64,000 nucleotides of DNA. Source: Actinobacteria bacterium OV320. Its GTDB lineage: Bacteria; Actinomycetota; Actinomycetes; Streptomycetales; Streptomycetaceae. Location of the stretch: the NCBI GenBank assembly GCA_001298545.1, contig LJCX01000031.1:496001-560000 (forward strand), in the 5' to 3' direction. The notes below the pieces were generated by a model that was given only the letters and a program-made list of their open reading frames with translations, did not search any database and was not told the DNA's origin. The position numbers were made by a program, and so were the translations under genes. Shown here piece by piece: positions 16,684-24,872 of this stretch; position 1 is the stretch's first letter, and each line of letters starts with the position of its first letter.

Positions 16684-17444
16684 GCGACCACCGCTCCGCC
16701 GTCCACCGGGAGGATCACTCCCGTGATGAACGAGGCCTGAGGTGAGGCCAGTCGGGTGATCGCCCAGGCGACCTCCGCCGGCCGGCCGACCCGGCCGAGG
16801 GGAGTGTGCTCGAGCTGCCACGCCCGGATCGCGACACGCTGCTCGGGGGTGAGGCCGCTGTGGTCGGCGATCGGCGTCTCGATCGCGCCGGGCGCCACCG
16901 CGGCGACGCGGATCCCGAGCGGCGCGAGCTCGACCGCCCAGCTGCGCGTGAGTACTTCGAGGGCCGCCTTCCCGGCCGCGTACAGGGAGTTGCCGGGCCA
17001 GCCGCGCTGTCCGACGGCCGTCGTCACGTTCACGACGACGCCCCGGGTGTCCGTCAGGGCCGGCAGCGCGGCCTGGGTGAGCAGGACGGGGGCGATCAGG
17101 TTCGTCGCGAGCTGGGGCCCGACGGAGTCGCGGGTGTAGGTGCGCAGGGACGCGGCGTCGACGATCGCCGCGTTGTTGACCAGGACGTCGATCCGGCCGG
17201 CGCCCCGTTCGAGTGCCGTACGGACGACCGTGGCCGGTCCGTCCTCGGCGGTGATGTCCACGGCGAGCGGGACGATGCGGTCCCGGTCGTGGGCGGCGGT
17301 CTCGGCGAGGGGGGCCGGGCGCCGGCCCACGGCGATCACGCACGCTCCCTGCGCGGCGAAGGCGTGGGCGGTGGCCCGGCCGATCCCGGTGCCCGCGCCG
17401 GTGACGACGACGGTACGGCTGCTGTGCTGCTGACTCGGACTCAT
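16680..17444 (-). CDS. SDR family oxidoreductase
   Basis: A 254-residue classical short-chain dehydrogenase/reductase. It has the cofactor motif VVVTGAGTGIGRATA, the NNAA-type motif VLVNNAAIVD, and the catalytic YxxxK in LYAAGKAALEVL. The C-terminal part is typical (SPQASFITGVILPVDGGAVV). The start at 17444 (MSPSQQHSSRTVVV) is favoured over one 39 bases upstream. A MerR-type promoter lies so close that the transcript may be nearly leaderless. The substrate is unknown. The gene is coupled to the MerR gene by ATGA overlap. Confidence 0.88.
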   Translation of the reverse strand: MSPSQQHSSRTVVVTGAGTGIGRATAHAFAAQGACVIAVGRRPAPLAETAAHDRDRIVPLAVDITAEDGPATVVRTALERGAGRIDVLVNNAAIVDAASLRTYTRDSVGPQLATNLIAPVLLTQAALPALTDTRGVVVNVTTAVGQRGWPGNSLYAAGKAALEVLTRSWAVELAPLGIRVAAVAPGAIETPIADHSGLTPEQRVAIRAWQLEHTPLGRVGRPAEVAWAITRLASPQASFITGVILPVDGGAVVA

Positions 17445-17458
17445 GGGGCGATCGTCGG

Positions 17459-17486
17459 ACCCTGACGCCGGTGTCAAGGTCAAGCG
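17459..17486 (-). promoter_or_regulatory. MerR-type operator in a long-spacer promoter
   Basis: On the minus strand a TTGACC -35-like hexamer is followed by a dyad with arms ACCTTGAC and GTCAGGGT (one mismatch) at 17459-17480. The spacing fits the 19-bp spacers bent by MerR proteins. The putative -10 lies just before the SDR ATG. The operon encodes a MerR regulator, so autoregulation is the likely reading. Confidence 0.65.
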
Positions 17487-17505
17487 CGCGCCCGGCCCGG
17501 CGGGT

Positions 17506-18069
17506 TCAGACGGAGGGGAACAGCACCATGGGCAGCGCGCGGAGCACCTCCTCGGGGTCCTCGTCGCCCAGGAGGCCGTCGAGGTTGTGGCCGAGCAGGA
17601 GGGTGGCGAAGCCGTGGGCCAGGGACCAGACGGCGATTCGGGCCAGCCGGGCGTCCGTGCCGTCCTCGGCGGGTGCGGTGGTGGCGATGGCGTCGGTCAG
17701 GGCGGCGGCCGACAGGGCGCGGGCCGTGGTCAGCTCCAGGTCGGCGGCGCGCAGCAGCTCGGGCGAGAACATCACCTGGAAGTGCGCCGGGTGTTCGCGC
17801 GCGAAGCGGACGTAGCGCACGCCCGCGTCCCGTAGATCGGCCGCCTCCGCCAGCGCGGCGGCCAGCAGCCCGTGCCCCTCCGCCGCGATCGCCGTCAGCA
17901 GACCTGTGCGGTCCCGGAAGTGGTGGGCCGGCGCCGCGTGCGAGACACCGGCGCGGCGGGCCAGGTCGCGCAGGCTCAGCCCGGTGGGGCCGTCGGTGGC
18001 GATGACGTCGAGGGCGGCGGCCAGGATGGCGCGCCGCAGGTCACCGTGGTGGTAGGGCCGGTCGCTCAT
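17506..18069 (-). CDS. TetR family regulator with WHG-type C-terminal domain
   Basis: A 187-residue regulator. The helix-turn-helix lies at about residues 8-55 (YHHGDLRRAILAAALDVIA, then LSLRDLARRAGVSHAAPAHHF). The YHHGDLR start and the C-terminal AVWSLAHGFATLLL are typical of WHG-domain TetR proteins. The ATG at 18069 is the only sensible start. It is divergent from the SCO6745-like gene at 18178, with an operator-like dyad between them, so that gene is its likely target. Confidence 0.88.
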   Translation of the reverse strand: MSDRPYHHGDLRRAILAAALDVIATDGPTGLSLRDLARRAGVSHAAPAHHFRDRTGLLTAIAAEGHGLLAAALAEAADLRDAGVRYVRFAREHPAHFQVMFSPELLRAADLELTTARALSAAALTDAIATTAPAEDGTDARLARIAVWSLAHGFATLLLGHNLDGLLGDEDPEEVLRALPMVLFPSV

Positions 18070-18098
18070 GGACAGCAGCGTACGCGGTATCTAGGCAT

Positions 18099-18139
18099 TG
18101 ACAAGTTCGCGAGACTCGGGCAATCTTGTCAGTGTCAAG
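18099..18139. promoter_or_regulatory. TetR operator-like dyads
   Basis: The half-site TGACAAG at 18099-18105 is matched by CTTGTCA at 18125-18131. The latter also forms a tighter dyad, CTTGTCA-G-TGTCAAG (18125-18139), with one mismatch. TTGACA/TGTCAA-type sites are common for TetR regulators. The region is only 108 bp and must contain both divergent promoters. Confidence 0.55.
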
Positions 18140-18177
18140 TTGTGGCCGATGTCCGAACGCGACGAGGGGGAGACGTC

Positions 18178-19128
18178 ATGTCCGAGAATCACGAGCACCA
18201 GACGACCGAACAGGCCGAACAGGCCGAGCGGTACGAGCGGTTCGGGCCGGGTGTGCGGGGCGAACAGGTCGCGCCGGCGCAGGCGCGCAGGCTCTGGCAT
18301 CTGCTGGAGCCGCTGCACGCGGTGGTGTACTTCGCGCCCGAGGTCTTCGAGGAGGCCGGCGCGCTCGGCTACCCGACCGAGGACCGCTGGGGGAGCTACT
18401 TCCCGTTCCGTGCCGCCCCGTTGGGCCCGGTGAGCGCCGAGGCGGTGACCTCCGCCTTCTACAGTTTCCAGCCCGGCATGGTCGCCCGGTACGTCGAGGA
18501 CGCCTGGAAGGTCGCCACCCCCGAAGCGGCCCTCGCGGCGCGACGCAGGGGCATCGACCGGCTGTACCGCAGGCTGTTCGGTGACCTGGTGGACAGTCCC
18601 GAGCTGGCCGAGGCCGCCGCTCTCGCCCGCCGCGCCGCCGAGGCGGCCGGCACGGCAGGGCGCCCGCTCGCCGCGGCCAACGCCGCGCTGGAGTGGCCGA
18701 CGGAGCCCCACCTCCAGCTCTGGCAGGCGGCGACGGTCCTGCGGGAGCACCGCGGCGACGGTCATCTCGCCGCCCTGCTTCTCGCCGGCCTCGATCCGGC
18801 CGAGGCGCTGGTGTCCTTCGCCGCGATAGGCGCCGCGTCCGTCGAGCGCTTCGAAAGCCGCGGCTGGACCCGCGAGGAGTGGGCGGCGGCGGGCGAGCGG
18901 CTGACGGCCAGGGGCCTGCTCGAGCCGGACGGTACGGCGACGGAAGCGGGCCGGCATCTGCGGCGCCGTGTCGAGGAGGACACCGACCGGCTGGCCCTCG
19001 GCCCCTGGCAGGCGCTCGGCCCGCAAGCCACGGAACGCCTGGCCGCACTCCTCGGCGACTACTGGGTCGCGGTGCTGGGGTCCGGGCTGCTGCCCTCGGA
19101 GTCGACGCTCGGCATCGGCAGGGTGTGA
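18178..19128 (+). CDS. SCO6745-like conserved protein
   Basis: A 316-residue protein resembling the actinobacterial SCO6745 family: ARRLWHLLEPLHAVVYFAPE, AEVGLEG-type central part (RWGSYFPFRAAPLGPVSAEAV), FYSFQPGMVARYVEDAW, and a C-terminal half with winged-helix look (WTREEWAAAGERLTARGLL, then GRHLRRRVEEDTDRLA). No catalytic motif is recognisable and no membrane segment is seen. The ATG at 18178 has a GAGGGGGA site 6 bases upstream. It is probably regulated by the divergent WHG-type TetR gene. Function unknown. Confidence 0.75.
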   Translation: MSENHEHQTTEQAEQAERYERFGPGVRGEQVAPAQARRLWHLLEPLHAVVYFAPEVFEEAGALGYPTEDRWGSYFPFRAAPLGPVSAEAVTSAFYSFQPGMVARYVEDAWKVATPEAALAARRRGIDRLYRRLFGDLVDSPELAEAAALARRAAEAAGTAGRPLAAANAALEWPTEPHLQLWQAATVLREHRGDGHLAALLLAGLDPAEALVSFAAIGAASVERFESRGWTREEWAAAGERLTARGLLEPDGTATEAGRHLRRRVEEDTDRLALGPWQALGPQATERLAALLGDYWVAVLGSGLLPSESTLGIGRV

Positions 19129-19289
19129 GCGTCGCCGCCGCTCCGCCGGGGGACAGGGCGAAGCCGCCCGCGGCGGGCTCGCTCTGCGCGGACGGCTCAT
19201 GTGCCGGGTGATGTCGGTGGCTCGGCCCAGGAGTCTTCGGGCCGGGCTGCGGCCGGGCGTTGCGGCCGGGACCGGGTCGAGACCGCGGG

Positions 19290-19475
19290 CTAGGGCTGGT
19301 CGGGCCGTTCCTCGTCCATGCCGAGCCGCTCGTGCAGCTTCTGCTGCCCGGAGTCGACCTGGGACTCGTACTTGTTGCCCGTCTTCTCGTTCGCCTTCTG
19401 CTCCGCGGCGTCGGACATGTTCCTGGCCTTGTCCTGTGCCGCCTTGTTGCTCTTGAACCTGTCGAGGATGCCCAT
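19290..19475 (-). CDS. small MT0933/Rv0909-like antitoxin-type protein
   Basis: A 61-residue, highly charged protein: MGILDRFKSNKAAQDKARNM, then AEQKANEKTGNKYESQVDSG. It matches the pattern of the MT0933-type family, whose mycobacterial member Rv0909 is paired with an SRPBCC toxin. The start at 19475 has an excellent AAGGAG site 7 bases upstream. No SRPBCC-like gene lies next to it here, so it may be solitary and act as a stress-related small protein rather than an antitoxin. Its promoter faces that of the HNH lipoprotein. Confidence 0.72.
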   Translation of the reverse strand: MGILDRFKSNKAAQDKARNMSDAAEQKANEKTGNKYESQVDSGQQKLHERLGMDEERPDQP

Positions 19476-19664
19476 CCAGAGCTCCTTCCGGAGGTGACTC
19501 TCCACCGACGATATTCCCGACAAGTACGAGATGCCCACTTGAGCCGGTGGTGGTCTGGACCTCCCGACCGGCCCCCGGGTGTCCCTCACTACTGTGTGTG
19601 CCAGTCCCCGTCAGGGGAAAGCGCCCTGTGCGGGGTGGCATCGGGCAGGCAAGGGGAGGGGCGC

Positions 19665-20429
19665 GTGAAGCGTCTGAGGGGTGGGGCGGCGATTGCCGCC
19701 GTGCTGATGTGTGCCGTTTCGGTGGCCGGATGCAAGGAGCAGGTCTCCGGCTCGGACTCCGGTTCCGGCGCGGGTGCGGGTTCCGGTGGTGCGGGAGCGA
19801 CGGCGGGCGGTGGAGCGGGGAGCGGCGGAGCGGCTCTCGCGGCGGCCGAGTCGCTGGCCGTGAAGGGGCGGGCACCCAAGACCGGCTACGACCGGGAGAA
19901 GTTCGGCTCCGCCTGGGCGGACACGGACTCCAACTCCTGCGACACCCGTGACGACATACTCAAGCGCGACCTGGAGCAGGTGAAGTTCACCGGCGGCACG
20001 TGCAAGGTGTCCTACGGCAGGCTGGAGTCGGACCCGTACTCCGGGAAGGACGTGACGTACCGGCGTGGCAGCAGCAAGGTCGACATCGACCACGTGGTCG
20101 CCCTGTCCGACGCCTGGCAGAAGGGCGCCAAGTACTGGGACGCCGGCAAGCGCATCGCTCTCGCCAACGACCCGCTCAATCTCCTGGCCGTCGACGCGAG
20201 CACCAACCGTTCCAAGGGCGACGGCGACACGGCGACCTGGCTGCCGCCCAACAAGGCCTACCGGTGCACGTACGTAGCGGCGCAGGTCGCCGTGAAGAAG
20301 AAGTACGAACTGTGGGTCACCGCGGCGGAGAAGTCCGCGATGGAGAAGGTCCTGGAGACCTGCCCCGCCCAGAAACTCCCCACCGGGGGCAACCCCACGA
20401 AGGCACCGGAGCGTTTCCACGCCGGGTGA
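19665..20429 (+). CDS. secreted HNH (DUF1524-type) nuclease lipoprotein
   Basis: A 254-residue predicted lipoprotein. It starts at GTG 19665 behind a GGGGAGG site. The signal peptide ends in the lipobox VAGC with Cys23, followed by a Gly/Ser/Ala spacer. The catalytic part has SNSCDTRDDILKRDL, KVDIDHVVALSDAWQKGA with the HNH-like DHV motif, and NDPLNLLAVDASTNRSKGD, then WLPPNKAYRCTYV. It is probably a metal-dependent nuclease outside the membrane, used for DNA scavenging or defence. The conserved cysteines (CDT, CK, CTY, CPA) suggest disulphides, as in exported nucleases. Confidence 0.85.
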   Translation: MKRLRGGAAIAAVLMCAVSVAGCKEQVSGSDSGSGAGAGSGGAGATAGGGAGSGGAALAAAESLAVKGRAPKTGYDREKFGSAWADTDSNSCDTRDDILKRDLEQVKFTGGTCKVSYGRLESDPYSGKDVTYRRGSSKVDIDHVVALSDAWQKGAKYWDAGKRIALANDPLNLLAVDASTNRSKGDGDTATWLPPNKAYRCTYVAAQVAVKKKYELWVTAAEKSAMEKVLETCPAQKLPTGGNPTKAPERFHAG

Positions 20430-20532
20430 GCCGGGGTCGGCAGAGCGGCGACGCCCCCACGGCGGCCCCACGGCGCCCCCACCGTGGCCCCACTGTGGCC
20501 GCACGGAGGCCGTCGAAGTCCCCGGAGGGCCT

Positions 20533-20568
20533 GAGGTTGCCGAGGTTGCCGAGGCTGCCGGGGCCGCC
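20533..20568. repeat. four 9-bp tandem repeats between HNH and GNAT genes
   Basis: Four 9-base units, GAGGTTGCC twice, then GAGGCTGCC and GGGGCCGCC, lie about 45 bp before the GNAT start. The 100 bp before them contain further irregular CCACGG/CCGTGG blocks that could fold as a hairpin after the HNH gene. Confidence 0.7.
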
Positions 20569-20612
20569 GAAATCCAGTCCCGTCCGCTCGGTTCCTCGCC
20601 TACCGTGACCGT

Positions 20613-21356
20613 ATGGAATGGAAGGTGTCCAGCCTCGCCGACCGCCCCGACATGCTCGGCCCGGTCCAGGACATGCCCGACACCTGGCCGGAGTTCGCGA
20701 CCCAGGACCCGGTGGGCAACGCGCACTACGGCCGGATCCCCGTCGAGTTCCCGGAGTACGTGCTGTTCGCGCAGGACGAGCGGGGGCAGGTCGTCGCCCA
20801 TGCCTACAGCGTGCCGTTCGCCCTGCACGCCGACGGCCGGGGCGGGCTGCCCGCCCGGGGCTGGGACCAGGTGCTCGTCTGGGCCTTCGCCGATCGGCGG
20901 AGCGGGGCGCGGCCCGACACGGTGAGCGCGATCTCGATCGTCATCGCCCCGCACGCGCAGGGCCTCGGCCTGTCCGGGCGGATGCTCGCGGCGATGCGGG
21001 ACAGTGCCCGGGCGAAGGGATTCACCGAGGTCGTGGCCCCGGTCCGGCCGAACGCCAAGCACCTCGAGCCGCGCACGGCGATCGAGGAGTACGCGCACCG
21101 GGTGCGGGAGGACGGGCTGCCGTACGACCCGTGGCTGCGGGTGCACGCCCGGGCGGGCGCGAGCATCGAGCGGGTCGCGCCGGCGTCGATGACGGTGGCG
21201 GGCTCGCTGGCCGAATGGCGCCGCTGGACCGGGCTGCCCTTCGACACACAGGGCGACGTCGAGGTGCCCGGCGCGCTGGTCCCCGTGCGGTGCGAGCCGG
21301 AGCGGGACTACGCGGTGTACGTCGAGCCCAACGTGTGGATGCGGCACCCGCTTTGA
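20613..21356 (+). CDS. GNAT family N-acetyltransferase-like protein
   Basis: A 247-residue cytoplasmic protein with a GNAT-like core: VSAISIVIAPHAQGLGLSGRML (acetyl-CoA-binding loop, equivalent of Q/RxxGxG/A), then AAMRDSARAKGFTEVVAPVRP. The rest (EFPEYVLFAQDERGQVVAHAYSV) also fits. The acceptor is unknown. A TACCGT -10-like hexamer ends only 6 bases before the ATG at 20613 and no ribosome site is visible, so a leaderless transcript is likely. It is convergent with the membrane protein at 21393. Confidence 0.8.
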   Translation: MEWKVSSLADRPDMLGPVQDMPDTWPEFATQDPVGNAHYGRIPVEFPEYVLFAQDERGQVVAHAYSVPFALHADGRGGLPARGWDQVLVWAFADRRSGARPDTVSAISIVIAPHAQGLGLSGRMLAAMRDSARAKGFTEVVAPVRPNAKHLEPRTAIEEYAHRVREDGLPYDPWLRVHARAGASIERVAPASMTVAGSLAEWRRWTGLPFDTQGDVEVPGALVPVRCEPERDYAVYVEPNVWMRHPL

Positions 21357-21392
21357 GGTGGTGCCGCGTCCGAGATCCCCGGCGCGCGGCGG

Positions 21393-21797
21393 CTACCGCC
21401 CGTACGGATACCCCTGCTGGTACGGCTGGCCCTGAGGGGCCATGGCCGCTCCGTACGCAGGCTGGGCGGCCGGGATCTTCTTGTCGAACACCGCGGACAG
21501 CAGCAGCACCGTCGCCGTCAGCAGGGTCACCAGGATGGCGATGCCGAAGAGGGCGTCCCCGTCGCCGTCGGGCGTGATCACCGCCCACGGCAGGATCGCG
21601 CACTCGTAGAGCGCGAAGGAGCCGAAGGCCACCCAGTCCGAGGAGAGGCCGCGGCGGGTCGCCACGTACAGGAAGGGCACCCACACCAGGAAGCCCAGCG
21701 AGCCCCAGACCAGGGCCACCCAGGCAAGCCGCTGGAACCAGCCGGCCGTCAGCTGTCTCTCCGCGCCCGCCCCGGTCGGCATCGTCGGCATCGTCAT
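21393..21797 (-). CDS. small integral membrane protein, unknown function
   Basis: A 134-residue protein with three or four hydrophobic helices (WVALVWGSLGFLVWVPFLYVA, WVAFGSFALYECAILPWAVI, FGIAILVTLLTATVLLLSAVF). A glycine/proline/tyrosine/glutamine-rich cytoplasmic tail follows (GQPYQQGYPYGR). I do not recognise a named family; such tails are common in Streptomyces membrane proteins. The start at 21797 follows a G-rich ribosome site; a start 27 bases upstream is possible. Monocistronic. Confidence 0.7.
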   Translation of the reverse strand: MTMPTMPTGAGAERQLTAGWFQRLAWVALVWGSLGFLVWVPFLYVATRRGLSSDWVAFGSFALYECAILPWAVITPDGDGDALFGIAILVTLLTATVLLLSAVFDKKIPAAQPAYGAAMAPQGQPYQQGYPYGR

Positions 21798-22059
21798 GTC
21801 GCCCCCCAAGTCACCAGGGGCCAAGGGTAGGACACGGACAGGCCGCCGCAGGGCATCGCTTCTTTACTGTGACATGAGTGAATCTTGTGCCTATGGGGGC
21901 CCTGCGTTTCCCGACCGGTGACGGGCCGCGGGTTACCGTGCGTTCCGTTCAGGTGCTGGACGTCGAGCCGAGGCCGTATCGTCGCACCGGATCAGGGGAC
22001 TTCAGCAGGAACACGACCGTACGCGGCGACAGCGCCGTACGCGGAAGACGAACGATGGG

Positions 22060-22896
22060 GTGGGGATGGCCGAGCACCGGCAGTCCAGAAAGCGCAGATA
22101 CATCACGTGGGGTGTGGCCGGCGCGGCCGTCCTCGCGGGGGCCGGGATAGCGGCGCAGACCTCGATGGCGGCCACCACCTGGCCCGCCCAGAAGACGTAC
22201 ACCGGCCGCGCCTTCGACGCCTGCACCGCGCCCTCGTCGGCCGCGATGAAGGCCTGGAAGGCCGACGGCTACTACGGGGGCGCCGCGGTCTACGTCGGCG
22301 GCAAGAACCGCGGCTGCGCGCAGCCCAACCTGACCGCCTCCTGGGTGAAGTCGGTCAACACGGCCGGCTGGAAGCTGATCCCGATCTACGTGGGCGCCCA
22401 GCCGTCCTGCCAGACCGGCTCCAGCCCCGAGAAGCTCACCGCCGCCACGGCGGCCTCCCTCGGCGCGACCGACGGCGCGGACGCGGTCGCCAAGGCCTCG
22501 GCGCTCGGTATGAAGGCCGGCAGCCCGGTCTACCTCGACATGGAGCCCTACGACATCACCGACAAGGCGTGCAACGACGCCGTGTTGACGTATGTGCGCT
22601 CCTTCACCAAGACGCTGCGCGCCAAGACGTACCGGGCCGGCTACTACGGCTTCAGCAGTTCCAGCGCCAAGGCCGTCGCCACCGCGACGAACAAGACGGA
22701 CCTGCCGGGCAACCTCTGGTACGCCCTGTGGGACAAGAAGGACACCACGACCACCGACTGGCCGTGGGGCGCCACCCAGTACACCGGCCACAGCCGTGGC
22801 CACCAGTACATGGTGAACAGCAAGGAGACCCGCGGCGGCTACACGATCACCGTGGACCGCGACGCGTGGGACGCCCCGGTCGCCATCGTCGGCTGA
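22060..22896 (+). CDS. secreted DUF1906 (glycoside-hydrolase-like) protein
   Basis: A 278-residue exported protein. It has a basic N-terminus (EHRQSRKRRYITWG), a hydrophobic core with AGAGIAAQTSMA before the mature protein, then a TIM-barrel-like DUF1906 domain: KTYTGRAFDACTAPSSAAM, GYYGGAAVYVGG, LIPIYVGAQPS, GSPVYLDMEPYD, and YALWDKKD. This is the fold of Rv2525c, a Tat-exported cell-envelope protein related to lysozyme-like glycoside hydrolases. The acidic DME motif could be catalytic. The twin-arginine pattern is imperfect, so the export route is uncertain. A GTG at 22060 and an ATG at 22066 are both possible starts. Confidence 0.82.
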   Translation: MGMAEHRQSRKRRYITWGVAGAAVLAGAGIAAQTSMAATTWPAQKTYTGRAFDACTAPSSAAMKAWKADGYYGGAAVYVGGKNRGCAQPNLTASWVKSVNTAGWKLIPIYVGAQPSCQTGSSPEKLTAATAASLGATDGADAVAKASALGMKAGSPVYLDMEPYDITDKACNDAVLTYVRSFTKTLRAKTYRAGYYGFSSSSAKAVATATNKTDLPGNLWYALWDKKDTTTTDWPWGATQYTGHSRGHQYMVNSKETRGGYTITVDRDAWDAPVAIVG

Positions 22897-22931
22897 ACCG
22901 GATCGTGAACCGGACCGTCCTCGTGAGGGGT

Positions 22932-22949
22932 GCCCCGCGCGCGCGGGGC
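22932..22949 (+). terminator. GC palindrome after DUF1906 gene
   Basis: An 18-bp perfect palindrome, GCCCCGCGC followed by its complement, 35 bases after the stop. It would fold as a compact hairpin in RNA and may end transcription. Confidence 0.5.
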
Positions 22950-23027
22950 TGAGCCCTCGCACCGAAGAGCGGGCGACGAGCGGGCGCGGCGGTGCCCGAA
23001 GTCCTGGTGAATCGTTGGTCGAATGGG

Positions 23028-23090
23028 TTGGCCCCAGCCGCCCCACTGCCTAACATCGATCACCGCAAGACTTTGTGCACCGTCGCACAA
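23028..23090 (+). promoter_or_regulatory. promoter and dyad for SurA-like/mazG region
   Basis: A TTGGCC (23028-23033) and TAACAT (23051-23056) pair with 17-bp spacing forms a good promoter. Downstream, TTGTGC-N6-GCACAA (23073-23090) is a perfect dyad in the leader, 19 bases before the TTG start. It may be an operator. Confidence 0.55.
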
Positions 23091-23109
23091 TCTCCTCGGG
23101 AGGTTTCCC

Positions 23110-23754
23110 TTGCACCGCCGTCGTCGTACCGCGCTCCTGCTGTCCGCCGCGATCGTGGCGGCCCCTCTCCTCGCCGCCTGCGGGAACGACGCGCATCCTG
23201 GCGCGGCGGCCGTCGTCGGCGACCAGCGCATCACCGTCGCGCAACTGGAGAGCCGGGTGAACGAGGTGCGCACGGCCCAGCGGGCCGCGGTCACCGACGA
23301 CGCCCAGTACGCGCAGGCCGTCGCCCAGACCGGCTCCCTCGCCCGCGACACCCTGCACGGCATGGTCCTCGACAAGGTGCTGCACCGCGCCGCCGAGGAC
23401 GCGGGCATCAGCGTCAGCCGCCGGGAGGTCCAGGAGATGCGGGCCGGCCTGGAGCAGCAGGCGGGCGGTGCGAAGGGCCTGGAGACGGCGTGGCTCCAGC
23501 AGTACGGCATTCCGCCGCAGCGTCTCGACGAGAACCTCCGCCTTCAGCTGGAGGCCCAGAAACTCGCCACCGCACTCGGCACGAACACCAGCCAGCCCGC
23601 CTTCTGGAACGCGCTGTCCAAGGCGTCCAAGGCACTCGACGTGGATCTCAATCCGCGCTACGGGAACTGGGACGCGCAGAAGGTCGCCCGCGTCGACGCG
23701 AAGACGCCCTGGGTACGGGAGATCTCGGCGGCCGGGACGCAGCAGACGACGTGA
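23110..23754 (+). CDS. SurA N-terminal-domain lipoprotein
   Basis: A 214-residue predicted lipoprotein. The TTG start at 23110 is chosen because GGGAGG lies 6 bases upstream and because it gives a proper signal peptide: four arginines, a hydrophobic core and the lipobox LAAC with Cys24. After export come VVGDQRITVAQLESRVNEVR and a helical SurA-like region (DTLHGMVLDKVLHRAAEDAG, then VSRREVQEMRAGLEQQ). No parvulin-type isomerase domain is visible, so it is probably a periplasm-side chaperone rather than an isomerase. It lies just upstream of mazG, an arrangement I recall in other actinobacteria. Confidence 0.83.
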   Translation: MHRRRRTALLLSAAIVAAPLLAACGNDAHPGAAAVVGDQRITVAQLESRVNEVRTAQRAAVTDDAQYAQAVAQTGSLARDTLHGMVLDKVLHRAAEDAGISVSRREVQEMRAGLEQQAGGAKGLETAWLQQYGIPPQRLDENLRLQLEAQKLATALGTNTSQPAFWNALSKASKALDVDLNPRYGNWDAQKVARVDAKTPWVREISAAGTQQTT

Positions 23755-23833
23755 CCATGTGATCGTACGACCGGGCGGTCCTTCCTGTGGATAACTCGCG
23801 GGGTCGCTGACGGGCGTGGGTTACGTTCGGGGT

Positions 23834-24829
23834 GTGAACGCCATCAGCTCCGCCGCTGCCCACACCACGGCCGACGCCGCCGGTCGCGTCGTCCTGCTCA
23901 CCACCAGCCACCGTGTCGCCCCCGGCCTGCTGTCCTGGCCCGCCTGGCAGGCCCTGCGCACGGCGGACCGGGTGCTGTGCGCGGACGGCGCGCATCCGCA
24001 GCTGCCCTATCTGCGGGACGCGGGCGTCACCGTCGAGGAGACCTCCCCGACCGCCGAGGAGCTGCTCGCCGCCTGCGCCGACGGCCGCACGGTCGTGGTC
24101 GTGGCCACCGGCGAGGGCGAACCGGCCCTCACCGACGGCCTGGCCCGCCTGGCCGGCTCCGGCCGCGTGTCCATGCCCGACCTGGAACTGCTCCCCGCCT
24201 CCTACGACCTCCCCGGCGCCCGGCTCCTCGACCTCGTCCAGGTCATGGACCGGCTCCGCGCCGAATGCCCGTGGTCCTCCCAGCAGACCCACAAGGGCCT
24301 GGCGAAGTACGCGGTCGAGGAGTCGTACGAACTGGTCGAGGCGATCGAGGACGGCGACCACGACGAACTCCGCGAGGAACTGGGCGACGTCCTGCTCCAG
24401 GTCGTCTTCCACGCCCGTATCGCCGAGGAGGACGAGGAGTCTCCGTTCTCCGTCGACGATGTCGCGGGCACGATCGTCGCCAAGCTCATCCACCGCCACC
24501 CCCATGTCTTCGGCGACGCCACGGCCACCACCCCGGAGGAAGTGAAGGAGCACTGGCTGCGCACGAAGGCGGTGGAGAAGCGGCGGGAGTCGGTGACGGA
24601 CGGCGTCCCCCTCCACCAGCCCGGCCTGGCCCTCGCGGCGAAGCTGGTGTCCCGGGCCCGCACGGCACGGCTGGAGGTACCGCTGCCGAAGGCCGAGGGC
24701 ATCGGCTACGAACTGCTGGCCCTGGCGGCCCGAGCCGAATCGGAGGGCGTCGACCCGGAGGCGGCACTGCGCGCGGCGGCCCGGGCGTACCGGGACGCGA
24801 TCCGGGGTGTCGAGGGGGTCGATGGTTAG
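23834..24829 (+). CDS. mazG: nucleoside triphosphate pyrophosphohydrolase
   Basis: A 331-residue MazG. The first 130 residues form a divergent tetrapyrrole-methylase-like domain (VVLLTTSHRVAPGLLSW). The MazG core follows: LVQVMDRLRAECPWSSQQTH, then LAKYAVEESYELVEAIEDGD and LREELGDVLLQVVFHARIAEE, with the EExxE-12-ExxD magnesium site. It hydrolyses NTPs to NMP and pyrophosphate, for housecleaning or ppGpp-linked control. The GTG at 23834 lies 6 bases after a TACGTT -10-like element without a ribosome site, so it may be leaderless. The pyrophosphohydrolase motifs are intact. Confidence 0.9.
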   Translation: MNAISSAAAHTTADAAGRVVLLTTSHRVAPGLLSWPAWQALRTADRVLCADGAHPQLPYLRDAGVTVEETSPTAEELLAACADGRTVVVVATGEGEPALTDGLARLAGSGRVSMPDLELLPASYDLPGARLLDLVQVMDRLRAECPWSSQQTHKGLAKYAVEESYELVEAIEDGDHDELREELGDVLLQVVFHARIAEEDEESPFSVDDVAGTIVAKLIHRHPHVFGDATATTPEEVKEHWLRTKAVEKRRESVTDGVPLHQPGLALAAKLVSRARTARLEVPLPKAEGIGYELLALAARAESEGVDPEAALRAAARAYRDAIRGVEGVDG

Positions 24830-24872
24830 TACGGTGAGCTCCTGATCCGGTTCGTGGGGTGCGGGGGCTTGT

